A stretch of DNA of 64,000 bases from Ooceraea biroi (Eukaryota > Arthropoda > Insecta > Hymenoptera > Formicidae). The notes under the pieces were generated by a model. That model saw only the letters and a list, made by a program, of their open reading frames with translations, was not told the DNA's origin and ran no database searches. The stretch spans positions 6,202,136 to 6,266,135 of the forward strand of contig NC_039518.1 of assembly GCF_003672135.1 (NCBI RefSeq), read 5' to 3'. This document shows positions 34,016-44,413 of this stretch, piece by piece. Each line of letters begins with the position of its first letter. Within the stretch, counting starts at the first letter, position 1. Both the position numbers and the translations under genes were made by a program.

Positions 34016-35127
34016 TTGCGATTCCAGTCGTCGGGGTGGAGGCACGACGACGCTGCCGGGGCCAGGATGGACTTCGAGCCTGACGAAGGAGAAGCGAGTG
34101 AGCGAGCGAGAAACGAACGGGCTGCAAGCACGCGGGCATTAATAAATTTCAGAGTAAGTTACACTCGCGTACGTACTCGCGCGCGCGCGACCGATGCTCG
34201 GCAGATGCTCGAGATTTATGGGATTCGGCGCCGGTGACAAATTCGCGCACGTACGTGCGCGTCCGCGTCCGCTCGATAAGTGTGAAAGATCGGAGGATGT
34301 GCCGCGCGAGAGACACATCCGTATTTATTACATCGCTCGGCCGGGTCGGGTCAGGCAGCGGATAATATTCCGTAACGTAACGGGCAAAAAGCGCGGAGCG
34401 ATTACGCGCGTTAAAATTAACTCGGTATTTTCCGCCAGGTCTCCTCTCTCCGCGTCCAGTTGCTCCAGTTCTCCATCTCCAGAGAGAAGCTGCTCTGCTG
34501 TCGAGGATCTATCGATGACTAGCCAACAACGCGCTCGGATCGAGCGAAAGGCAAAGAGAGCCAAAAGGAGACCTCGTTCGGTGTTCACTAATGGATATCT
34601 GTTTGAATACTCTTCCAGGTACACCCGGAGAGTACTTTAAGCGCGATTACATGCGCGTCATGACAGAACGGAATGCGTTATGGGGGCAATGCGGGCCCCG
34701 CCTGCGATAATCGACAATGAGGAGCGACCGTGGGCCTTTATCAAGCTGCGTGCTTGCGCGCCTCGAGATAAGGTCGGCAACCTACTCGCCTGCTAAGGCG
34801 GACGCTTAGCCAGCCGTACCTCGATATAGCACGCTGCGTTCTCCGCGCGGAAGAGTATTCGTTGATTTATCGATCCTCGAAACGAGCCAAATTACACCGT
34901 TAAATCGTCCCGAACGACAGTCGGCGCGCAGGCGAGTCATTTCGCACGATCGGAACACCTCGTGCATGTACAGGGTGTCACTAGTTAATCATGTCACCTT
35001 TCAACCGCACGATGCGTGGAGAACCCACATTAAACGTGAGTGATGAAAGCGACGATGTATGATAATTAGTGAAATTAGAAATTTCACAGCAATTGTGAAA
35101 CTTAATGACGTGAATGATTAATCCATA
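34016..35127. other. GC-rich spacer
   Basis: The 148-codon plus frame (34194-34640) and 98-codon minus frame (34328-34624) overlap and lack motifs. No gene called. Confidence 0.5.
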
Positions 35128-35129
35128 TA

Positions 35130-36770
35130 CAGTGACCGGCATAATAAAGTGACCATCTCGTATATCTATAGAAATTTCCTGAAAATTAATATTTTTAATA
35201 GAAAAGTATGGTACTATTGAGCTTTTTTGAAAGTTTACTATCACACTAATGATTTGTAAAAAGAATCAAGAGAGAAAGTTTGCTGTAACAAAGATTTATA
35301 ACATTATTTTACTAAAACAAGCATTTTCATGCATGACAAATAAAAGTGACCGCCTTAGAATTTGTAGGTCTTCGTTGAGTTCCGGTGCGTATCACGTCTC
35401 AAATGTTAACCAAGGATGTTTTTGTAGCGACATGTGACTAGCAGTTCCTTGTTTACTTGTTTTTAAAAACAACGCAGTCTATAGAAAGACAGTGAATATG
35501 ACTGATCGACAAATTTCTTATTCAGTTCGAAACTTGATTATTAATGATTGTAAACGCGGTGTTTCGCAGCGAAAGATCGCCGAAAAATATGAAGTCAGTA
35601 AAAGCGCTGTCCAGAAACTTTATCAAAAAGTTTTAACCACTGGAACAGTAGCCGATCAACCTGGAAGAGGAAGAACGCGAAGTGCAACTTGGCGTGATGA
35701 TGCAAATATCATACGAATGGTGAAGAAAGATCCGAAAACAACTGTCAGGAATCTTCGTGAATCGTTTAACCTAACTATTTCTGACCGAACAGTGCGCAGA
35801 AGATTGCGGGAAGCAGATTTACACAGCCGTTTTGCACGTAAGCGTCCGTTAATTAATAAAAAGAATAAAAAGAAGCGACTTGAATTTGCAATAAAATATG
35901 CAAATCAACCCATGGACTTCTGGAAACGAGTTCTGTGGACAGACGAAAGTAAGTTCGAGCTTCTTGGATGCAAACGACGACTTCGTGTGTGGCGGAAAAG
36001 AGGTGAGGAGCTTGAAGATCGTCACCTTCAGAAAACAGTGAAACACGGCGGAGGTAACATCATGGTCTGGGGCTGTTTTTCTTGGGAAGGAGTGGGTCAA
36101 CTAGTAAAAATCAATGGCATCATGACTGCTGATGTTTACATTGATATTTTACGTGAGAATTTAGAAGTGTCGTTGATCCAATTAGGCTTGGAAGACAATT
36201 TTATTTTACAAGAAGACAACCATCCCAAGCATACCGCCAAAAAAACGAAGACGTTTTTAAAATCCAACCGAATAAAAGTACTTGATTGGCCTCCGCAATC
36301 CCCAGACTTGAATCCGATAGAAAATTTATGGTCGATTTTGGATGAAAAAGTGGGCAAAATCGAAGTTACAAACCAAAATAATTACTTCGATGCGCTCCAA
36401 CGAACGTGGCAAAATCTTGATCCCAATTATCTGCATAATCTGGCCGAAAGTATGCCCAGACGGTTGACGGCAGTTATTAAAGCCAAAGGAGGCCATACCA
36501 AATACTAATTTTGTGTTTTTTTTAAATATATATTAAGATCTATAAAATGGTCACTTTTTTTTGTCATACATGAAAATGCTTGTTTTGGTAGAATAAAGTT
36601 TTAAGTTTTTGTTACAGCCAAATTCTGTCTCGATTCTTTTCACAAATCTTTAGTGTGATAATAACCTTTTAAAAAAGCTCAATAGTTCCATAATTTTCCA
36701 TTAAAAACATTAGTTTTCAGGAAATTTCTATAGACATATTAGGATGGTCACTTTATTATGCCGGTCACTG
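35130..36770 (+). mobile_element. Tc1-like element with long IR/DR ends and an intact transposase gene
   Basis: The termini CAGTGACCGGCATAATAAAG are inverted at the two ends, and TA flanks both (35128-35129, 36771-36772). The inverted arms extend about 220-230 bp. Each arm repeats an AAAGTGACC motif at its tip and near its inner edge (35345 and 36550 regions), which is the IR/DR layout known from Sleeping Beauty-type elements. Termini, target duplication and coding frame are all complete, so this is the best candidate for an autonomous element in the window. Confidence 0.9.
35498..36508 (+). CDS. Tc1-like DD34E transposase, 336 residues, intact
   Basis: A nuclear DNA transposase that binds the element's inverted repeats and inserts at TA. 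The start is ATG 35498 (MTDRQISYSV), preferred over an in-frame GTG six bases upstream. The N-terminal paired-like HTH lies at about residues 8-50, a GRGRTRS hook at about 56-62, and a second HTH to about 110. Catalytic residues are D149 (WTDESKF), D240 (EDNHPKHTA) and E275 (SPDLNPIENLW), with exactly 34 residues between the last two. The Gly-rich box KHGGGNIMVWGCF is present. Length is normal for Tc1. No frameshift or stop. The middle motif has EDNH where QDND is usual, with the catalytic Asp kept. Confidence 0.93.
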   Translation: MTDRQISYSVRNLIINDCKRGVSQRKIAEKYEVSKSAVQKLYQKVLTTGTVADQPGRGRTRSATWRDDANIIRMVKKDPKTTVRNLRESFNLTISDRTVRRRLREADLHSRFARKRPLINKKNKKKRLEFAIKYANQPMDFWKRVLWTDESKFELLGCKRRLRVWRKRGEELEDRHLQKTVKHGGGNIMVWGCFSWEGVGQLVKINGIMTADVYIDILRENLEVSLIQLGLEDNFILQEDNHPKHTAKKTKTFLKSNRIKVLDWPPQSPDLNPIENLWSILDEKVGKIEVTNQNNYFDALQRTWQNLDPNYLHNLAESMPRRLTAVIKAKGGHTKY

Positions 36771-36810
36771 TATTTCGACCATAACTGGCAATACAATAGG
36801 CAAAATTTTA

Positions 36811-36850
36811 CCACGACGTTTCGACCGTCGGTTGCGGTCCTTATCAAGTG
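36811..36850 (-). ncRNA. Hammerhead-ribozyme-like motif in the Penelope 3' region
   Basis: On the minus strand, TTGATAAG is followed by a stem II made of GACCG and CGGTC around the loop CAACCGA, then GAAACGTC. This is the hammerhead core order CUGANGA - stem II - GAAA, with U for C and A for G at two core positions, so cleavage is probably impaired. Hammerhead motifs are known in terminal regions of Penelope-like elements, and the orientation matches the endonuclease frame. Confidence 0.55.
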
Positions 36851-37051
36851 TAAACAAGTCGCATTCTGCAATTCAAAACACAAATCACAATATCTTATCG
36901 CATTTACTAAAATCAACAACAACTCACTTCCAAAAGGCGACCGAAACTCTACAATTACAATAAAACATTGCTACAAAGGGGCACAAAGAGACACCCTCCG
37001 AAAATCAACCATCCTTCTCAATAGAAGAACACGTACAGTGTGTTTTCCCGG

Positions 37052-37726
37052 TTACGCGATCATCAAAATATCATTGTAGACATCAGGCCAATTCTCAGTA
37101 TCCCTCTGCGAATTTATAGAGTTACAACAACGCTTTATGTAAAACATTTCCGCAATTTCACGTTTTTTGAAAAGATTTTCACGATGTATGATCTTTGCAT
37201 TCCAGTCAAATTCATGTCCGTTGTCTAATCGGTGTTTACTAACCACAGAGTGACTATCGCTATGTTTCCTTATATTAGACATGTGTTCCTTAATCCTCGT
37301 TTTCAGGTGCCGCTTCGTCTGGCCAACATAACACGAATCACAATTTTTGCAGTCAATTTTATATATTACACCCATATTTAACTCATTCGCAAGTGTATCC
37401 TTTCCTCGTTTAATTATGCAGTCAAGCTTTTTCGGTACAATGAATATAACATTAAATCCGAACCTTCCAAGATTATTCTTTATACCTTCACTCATATACC
37501 CAACATATGGTATTTTAATCAAATTTTTATTCCTATCAATAACTCTATCCACATTACTAGTCGCACACTCATTTACAACAGAATTTCGGTGTTTTAACTC
37601 ATACAATCGTTTCCTGATATGCTTGTCAATAAATTCCACAGTATAACAATTATTTCTCAAAATGTCACGTACACATTGTAAGTTGGAAAGGTGAAACCGT
37701 GAATGACGTGAATGTTGAATGTACAA
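37052..37726 (-). CDS. Penelope-like element GIY-YIG endonuclease, partial polyprotein
   Basis: A 224-residue frame corresponding to the C-terminal part of a Penelope polyprotein, which nicks target DNA to prime reverse transcription. The Penelope-type linker lies at about residues 60-118 (KIPYVGYMSE, FIVPKKL, KRGKDTL). The GIY-YIG domain follows: GVIY at 119-122, the Penelope-specific Cys cluster C126/C129/C132, YVG at 133-135, R144 and H148 (TRIKEH), and a later SKH/NGHEFDW and REIAEMFYI segment. No stop or shift occurs inside. The RT domain is missing, so the initiating Met is only the first Met after truncation. It is not expected to function alone. Confidence 0.85.
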   Translation of the reverse strand: MYIQHSRHSRFHLSNLQCVRDILRNNCYTVEFIDKHIRKRLYELKHRNSVVNECATSNVDRVIDRNKNLIKIPYVGYMSEGIKNNLGRFGFNVIFIVPKKLDCIIKRGKDTLANELNMGVIYKIDCKNCDSCYVGQTKRHLKTRIKEHMSNIRKHSDSHSVVSKHRLDNGHEFDWNAKIIHRENLFKKREIAEMFYIKRCCNSINSQRDTENWPDVYNDILMIA

Positions 37727-38083
37727 TGATCTAATAATAATCTAATCACGCTATATTCATATCGACAGCGAGCAATTGATTCACAATCTTAATTGCCTGA
37801 CGAGAAACCACAACTTTCTCCCAGCTGCTCGCATGTTATCCGTCCTTAAAAAGGGGATGCACGATCAGACAGGAACACCCTGTACATCCGCGAAAGACAA
37901 AGCGAGATTCGTGCGCAGAGGTCGCGTCATCGAGTCACGAGCTACAACGAGCGTACGAGAATCGATGTCGGGAGGAAAGAGGGAACGAAGAGGACGACAA
38001 CGACGATACCGATGAAGCGAGATGAGAAAGAAAGAGAGAGAGAGAGATAGAAAGAAGGGAGCCACGAAGGGAAGAGGCGCGAG
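37727..38083. other. Spacer, possibly more Penelope sequence
   Basis: No motif recognised. Ends in a GA-rich tract (about 38025-38050). Confidence 0.4.
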
Positions 38084-38087
38084 TTAA

Positions 38088-38804
38088 GGGGGGAGCCTGC
38101 TTTAGAACGCTGAAAATAAGGTATATTTTACGAATTGTTTTTGGAGAAACTATACAGCGGATCATTATAAAACTTTGATGCATTTATTAGTACATGTTTA
38201 AAGATAAAAAAAATTATTTTTTTATTTGACTATATCGCTTGTAGAGGTCGTCCTGGAGAAATCTTAGTGCAGCCGCGTCGCCGGCATTGCAAATTGGTGA
38301 GCATTCTCCTGCCTCCAAATTTCGTCGAAACTGAAAAATTGAAATATGTTCTCGTTATTTATGAATTCTCATCGTCGATGAACCAAAGAGAGAAGAAAAA
38401 AGTTGAAAAGTGCCAAATGGTGGAGCTTAGAACACAAAAGTACGATTTTTAGGCAGTTTTTGAACTTTTTCATGCAAAAATAATTGTTTAACTTAATGTT
38501 TTTATGAATATTAAAGGTTCATCGACGATGGGAATTCATAAATAACAAGAAAATATTTCAATTTTTCAGTTTGGATGAAATTTGGAGGCAGGAGAATGCT
38601 CACCAATTTACAATGCCGACTGCACTAAGATGCCTCCAGGACGACCTCTACAGGCGATATATTCAAATCAAAAAATAATTTTTTTTATCTTTAAACATGT
38701 ACTAATAAATGCATCAAAGTTTTATAATAATCCGCTGTATAGTTTTTCCAAACAAATTCGTAAAATTATACCTTATTTTCAACGTTCTAAAGCAGGCTCC
38801 CCCC
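38088..38804. mobile_element. TTAA-type foldback MITE, copy B (complete)
   Basis: Bounded by TTAA (38084-38087 and 38805-38808). Tips are GGGGGGAGCCTGCTTTAGAA and its inverse. The inverted arms of about 250 bp carry AGGCAGGAGAATGCTCACCA and TCGTCCTGGAG. 717 bp, non-coding. It is the reference copy for the other two. Confidence 0.85.
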
Positions 38805-38808
38805 TTAA

Positions 38809-39423
38809 GGGACGAGGGAAGAAGATGAAGAAACGCTCTCGGGTCGGTCACGCGTCTCGAACTCAGCAATAGCAATCACAAGTCTGTTATTGCGAGTGGT
38901 CTTTCGAAGGCTAAGTACAATTACAGGTTGTTTCGAGAGCGAGGCAGCGAGGAGGATTGTTCGCGTCTTCGAATATCACGCTCGTTACGGACGTGCGGTC
39001 GAGGAGCCGCGGAGAGCGTTCTCCAAGTCCACGACACGGTCCACGTCCGGCGTTATTATCGGCCAGTGGAGACGGGATAGCCGGGGACCGAGACACGTCC
39101 GTCCGCGTTTCTGTATTTCTTAATAAAGATCGCCGAGCATGCGAGCGGAAGATGATGGCTGACGCGCGCGCACGTGAGATGCACTCCGGATACGATCCTC
39201 TTCAGCCCGGCCACCCGGCGTGACCTAAAGCGACATACCGGTTTCATGCCGGTCCGTACTGGTTCTTAGTCGCGGCGAAGAAACACACCGAGAATCGGAG
39301 ATGTTAAAAGGGGAAGCGATTTTTACGGAGCCGGAGCAAGTTTCTCCGCGCCGTTTCACGTCTGCCAAACTGTAAGAGGCCGAGCGGAGTGGCCGCAGCG
39401 ATCGACCGAGGCTTAGAACAAAT
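38809..39423. other. GC-rich spacer
   Basis: No gene recognised. A 10-bp match to the LTR-like terminus (TGTAAGAGGC, 39371-39380) lies 53 bp before array C. Confidence 0.5.
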
Positions 39424-41164
39424 TGTAAGAGGCGAAAAATAACTAGGAACTGCCTTAGATTTGAACTCGAACTCTCCGGGATCCCTGGTTCACACGCCTA
39501 GGTCTTAGGCTGTACGGCCAATACTCCTACTGTTGTCATCAACTTGTTTTCATTCCGATCCTCTATACGACCTGTCAGTCTCGACTATCTTTCCAGATCT
39601 TACAGCTCGGCCAGCCTGACATTACATTCGTCCCCGAATGTCTCCAAATCGTCGGTTCACTCCACTTGAGTCCCTCCCAACCTCCATTTTTGGTTCACTC
39701 TTCTGAGTCCCTCCCAACCTACATGTTGGTTCACTCCTCTGAGTCCTTCCCAATCTCCATGTTGGTTCACTCCTCTGAGTCCGTCCCGACCTCCATGTTG
39801 GTTCACTCCTCTGAGTCCGTCCCGACCTCCATGTTCAGGCTTCACTACCGGCCAGCTGCTTCTCAACTCCCTCCTCTCCGAGGGGTAGCGGATGAATCTC
39901 AACTGTCTTCGAGGGGTAGCGGATTTTATCCCACTTCTGAATTGTAAGAGGCGAAAAATAACTAGGAGACTGCCTTAGATTTGAACTCGAACTCTCCGGG
40001 ATCCCTGGTTCACACGCCTAGGTCTTAGGCTGTGCGGCCAATACTCCTACTGTTGTGATCAACTTGTTTTCATTCCGATCCTCTATACGACCTGTCAGTC
40101 TCGACTATCTTTCCAGATCTTACAGCTCGGCCAGCCTGACATTACATTCGACCCCGAATGTCTCCAAATCGTCGGTTCACTCCACTTGAGTCCCTCCCAA
40201 CCTCCATTTTTGGTTCACTCTTCTGAGTCCCTCCCAACCTACATGTTGGTTCACTCCTCTGAGTCCTTCCCAATCTCCATGTTGGTTCACTCCTCTGAGT
40301 CCTTCCCAATCTCCATGTTGGTTCACTCCTCTGAGTCCGTCCCGACCTCCATGTTCAGGCTTCACTACCGGCCAGCTGCTTCTCAACTCCCTCCTCTCCG
40401 AGGGGTAGCGGATGAATCTCAACTGTCTTCGAGGGGTAGCGGATTTTATCCCACTTCTGAATTGTAAGAGGCGAAAAATAACTAGGAGACTGCCTTAGAT
40501 TTGAACTCGAACTCTCCGGGATCCCTGGTTCACACGCCTAGGTCTTAGGCTGTACGGCCAATACTCCTACTGTTGTGATCAACTTGTTTTCATTCCGATC
40601 CTCTATACGACCTGTCAGTCTCGACTATCTTTCCAGATCTTACAGCTCGGCCAGCCTGACATTACATTCGACCCCGAATGTCTCCAAATCGTCGGTTCAC
40701 TCCACTTGAGTCCCTCCCAACCTCCATTTTTGGTTCACTCTTCTGAGTCCCTCCCAACCTCCATGTTGGTTCACTCTTCTGAGTCCCTCCCAACCTCCAT
40801 GTTGGTTCACTCCTCCGAGTCCTTCCCAATCTCCATGTTGGTTCACTCCTCTGAGTCCGTCCCGACCTCCATGTTCAGGCTTCACTACCGGCCAGCTGCT
40901 TCTCAACTCCCTCCTCTCCGAGGGGTAGCGGATGAATCTCAACTGTCTTCGAGGGGTAGCGGATTTTATCCCACTTCTGAATTGTAAGAGGCGAAAAATA
41001 ACTAGGAGACTGCCTTAGATTTGAACTCGAACTCTCCGGGATCCCTGGTTCACACGCCTAGGTCTTAGGCTGTGCGGCCAATACTCCTACTGTTGTGATC
41101 AACTTGTTTTCATTCCGATCCTCTATACGACCTGTCAGTCTCGACTATCTTTCCAGATCTTACA
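39424..41164 (-). mobile_element. LTR-like (TRIM-type) multimer, array C, with AAAT target duplication
   Basis: Terminal repeats lie at 39424-39604, 39943-40124, 40463-40644 and 40983-41164, in a regular period of 519-520 bp. AAAT flanks both sides (39420-39423, 41165-41168), a perfect 4-bp duplication around the whole four-repeat array. The units are more alike than in arrays A and B. All three internals contain the extra segment GATGAATCTCAACTGTCTTCG, and the second and third repeats are followed by the variant TTCGACCCCGAATG. This suggests recent local homogenisation. Confidence 0.78.
39665..39839 (-). repeat. 36/37-bp minisatellite inside array C
   Basis: About five units per internal segment. 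The same organisation recurs at 40185-40359 and 40705-40879 with unit-by-unit differences, such as ACCTACATG against ACCTCCATG. Confidence 0.8.
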
Positions 41165-41168
41165 AAAT

Positions 41169-42512
41169 TAAAATTGCAAGGTAGGAGTCTCTTTAGACCC
41201 ACCGCGAGCCCCCCGGAACGCACTACGCAAGCGGAACTCCGCTTACCGTGAGAATAAAGCGAGGGGAGCGATGACCAGGCAGAAAGCCCTCGGTCCATTT
41301 GAGGATCCACGTGGATCCCGAAACTCGATGCCCGACGCGGTACTAAAAGTTTCAGGGCGTGGGCAATAATTTACGATGCCGCGCGGTAACTATCCGTAAG
41401 TACCGGCGAGAGCAACGCTAATGTTCGCCCTTATGTACTGCGCACGTATACGCGCGGCCCGGTCGGGGGAGGAAAAAGGATCTCTGGAGGAGAGAACGCG
41501 TCGGTCTCGGAGGCGTTCGCCTTTACTACGCATAAATCTGCGGTCTCTCCGCCGACGTCGCGGCTTTACTGCCATTCCACGAAAACCCACACGCCCCGAA
41601 GTGTCTATCCCCGCGACCCTGAAGTCCGCCACCGCCCGTCGCCGCCGACGCCGACGCAACCACCGCAATGTAGGTCTCTGTGTCCCCGCTGAAGCTATTG
41701 CTGTGAATTGCGGTGAAGCTCTAAGTGTGTGTCACTCGGTCGCAGCAGCAACGTTAACGTCTCGAGATGTGCAATCAACCTTAATTTAATTGTAAAAAAG
41801 ATGCAGAAAATATGACGAGTACAAAGATTATGAAAATGCTGGTGTCTGATAAAATCGATTTTATTCTCTGTGTAGCTACAGAGATAAAATCGGAATTGCA
41901 CACCGATTGAGTCGTCCGAGATGGCTCGTTTATGCAAAATCGCGAAAAATGTGTCGTGCATGCGCGCTTAATACACTTTACGGCAGTTACGAATAATCGC
42001 GTATAATCGACGAAATTGTATGCGCGCGAGCGCGAGCGCGTGTGGACGAGCGAACGAAAGCGCGGAGTCATTGTGCCGTCATGTTATTATAATAAATTCC
42101 ACCGAGTAATTGCTATATCATTCATTTACCTGCATTACTGCCTACGCACGCAACCTTAATTAATCATTCTCAAGGCGCAACACGCGCTCGGTGGTTCGCC
42201 GGGACTTTCTCAATTAACATCCCTTGTTCCGAATTAATAAAAAATCACGTAGAAATTGAATCTCCGCGCTGATACCTCGTACAAATTACTACAGGCCGCC
42301 CCTATCAAGGTTGCGCTTACACAAACACGAATCCTCGCTTTGCTCGATCGTCGGCCTATCGATACTCGCCGACCTCCGCGTAGTTGCTCGTCCTTAATCA
42401 ATAATGCACACCGCGAGAAAGCAATTAATATAGCAATTAGTTCGTGGCATTTACACATCGCGGGGCTCCTCCCCTTCTTTGTGTGTTAGCGCGCAAATCT
42501 CTACCTGCCGCA
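41169..42512. other. Spacer, no gene recognised
   Basis: The GC-rich first half has overlapping frames (41390-41789) rich in Arg. The second half is AT-richer. No motif. Confidence 0.5.
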
Positions 42513-43351
42513 CCTACAGAAAAGATTTCTGGACTTAATGCTATTACTCTTTAATCTATCATAAAATAAGATCGCTATAGCGACAATCATATTTATTATT
42601 GAAAAGAAGCATATTTTAATCTTGAATAGAAAATTCGAAAATCTAGATTTAAATAATCTTGGCGCTATCTCATTCATTTTCTCAGAAGGATTTAGATACA
42701 AATTTCTAGCAAGTTCAAAATATTCTTCATTTAAGAATATTGTGAGATCTAAAAGACATCTTATTCTATTCTTCTAAGAGAATTTGTAAAATCTGCACAA
42801 AACGGCCAATATTTATGTGTTGCATTCGAAAACCGGGAAAGTGTTTCTGTTATTTACAATGAATAAGTGCAAAAGATATGGAAATGTCTTATCTCGAATC
42901 TTATTTCTCAAGTAAGTATATTGTATATACTTACTTACATTTCCATATCTTTTAATTTTTCTTGTAGAGTATTGCACTTATTCATTGTAAATCTTTCCCG
43001 ATTTTCGATTGCAACACATAAATATTGGCCGTTTTATCCGAATAAAGGACGCAAAAGCGTCGAGTCGACGAGCGACTGTGAGAAAATGATGCGTCGACAT
43101 CGACAAAGCCTACTATAAAGTGGCGCTAATATCAAATTATTCTACATACAAGAATATATAAGCATAAATGTGTACATGTTACTCTTGTCTGAAGACAGTA
43201 AGACAATCTTATTTAATTCGAGAGAGAAGAATAGAAATTACTGATTTAAATAAAAAATTGTTTTATTTTCATATTTTTTATACTTGGAATACGATTAAAT
43301 TAGTCAAGAATATTTTTCGTCTTGTTATCAGAAATCCTTTCTGAGGGTGCG
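42513..43351. mobile_element. Foldback repeat, copy 1 of a local duplication
   Basis: The left tip GCACCTACAGAAAAGATTTC is inverted at the right as AGAAATCCTTTCTGAGGGTGC. A large internal inverted repeat (about 42795-42895 against 42961-43060, with AACGGCCAATATTTATGTGT) surrounds a central AAGTAAGTATA/TATATACTTACTT palindrome. This copy has short deletions within the right arm compared with copy 2. Non-coding. Confidence 0.6.
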
Positions 43352-43544
43352 CGGATTAATCGCGATGTAATCATTGATTATCACTTGGCCTTCCATTTTT
43401 ATACTTACCATTGGCATCGATCATAACTTCAAGCTTGTTTGATTAAACTGTTTTGTCCTCCTGTTTTGTTTAGACATAGTTTACGCGATTACGTGACCAG
43501 TGTCTTTTATAACTGGTACACGACGATTGTCAACCCTCTCGCTA
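43352..43544. other. Spacer between the two foldback copies
   Basis: No feature recognised. Confidence 0.4.
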
Positions 43545-44413
43545 CACCCACAGAAAAGATTTCTGGGCTTAATGCTATTACTCTTTAATCTATCATAAAA
43601 TAAGATCGCTATAGCGACAATCATATTTATTATTGAAAAGAAGCATATTTTAATCTTGAATAGAAAATTCGAAAATCTAGATTTAAATAATCTTGGTGCT
43701 ATCTCATTAATTTTCTCAGAAGGATTTAGATACAAATTTCTAGCAAGTTCAAAATATTCTTCATTTAAGAATATTGTGAGATCTAAAAGACATCTTATTC
43801 TATTCTTCTAAGAGAATTTGTAGAATCTGCACAAAACGGCCAATATTTATGTGTTGCAATCGAAAACCGGGAGAGTGTTTCTGTTATTTACAATGAATAA
43901 GTGCAATACGCTACAAGAAATATTAAAAGGTATGGAAATGTCTTATCTCGAATCTTATTTCTCAAGTAAGTATATTGTATATACTTACTTACATTTCCAT
44001 ATCTTTTAATATTTCTTGTAGAGTATTGCACTTATTCATTGTAAATAACAGAAACACTTTCCCGATTTTCGATTGCAACACATAAATATTGGCCGTTTTA
44101 TCCGAATAAAGGACGCAAAAGCGCCGAGTCGACGAGCGATTGTGAGAAAATGATGCGTCGACATCGACAAAGCCTACTATAAAGTGGCGCTAATATCAAA
44201 TTATTCTACATACAAGAATATATAAGCATAAATGTGTACATGTTACTCTTGTCTGAAGACAGTAAGACAATCTTATTTAATTCGAGAGAGAAGAATAGAA
44301 ATTACTGATTTAAATAAAAAATTGTTTTATTTTCATATTTTTTATACTTGTAATACGATTAAATTAGTCAAGAATATTTTTCGTCTTGTTATCAGAAATC
44401 CTTCTGAGGGTGC
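43545..44413. mobile_element. Foldback repeat, copy 2 of a local duplication
   Basis: Same element and orientation as 42513-43351 at high identity. Its internal arms are more complete, keeping AACAGAAACACTTTCCCGA in the right arm. Exact outer boundaries and target duplication were not resolved. Confidence 0.6.

Larger units (their letters stand above)
36773..37726 (-). mobile_element. Penelope-like retroelement 3' fragment
   Basis: Minus-strand remnant with a GIY-YIG endonuclease frame and a 3' region of about 280 bp that ends against the Tc1 insertion. The reverse transcriptase that should lie upstream (above 37726) is not visible, so it is 5'-truncated. The upstream edge could not be fixed. 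The Tc1 element probably landed in or at the edge of the 3' region. Confidence 0.75.

Noticed and set aside
35492..35497. Upstream GTG as the Tc1 transposase start
   Set aside because: A eukaryotic ATG follows two codons later at 35498 and matches the usual Tc1 N-terminus length.
34969..37886. GTACAGGGTGT and ACACCCTGTAC as the ends of one composite element around Tc1 and Penelope
   Set aside because: Only 11 bp of inverted match with no duplication and no shared subterminal sequence; likely chance.
39371..39380. TGTAAGAGGC as a fifth terminal repeat before array C
   Set aside because: The match stops after ten bases; the AAAT duplication places the array edge at 39424.
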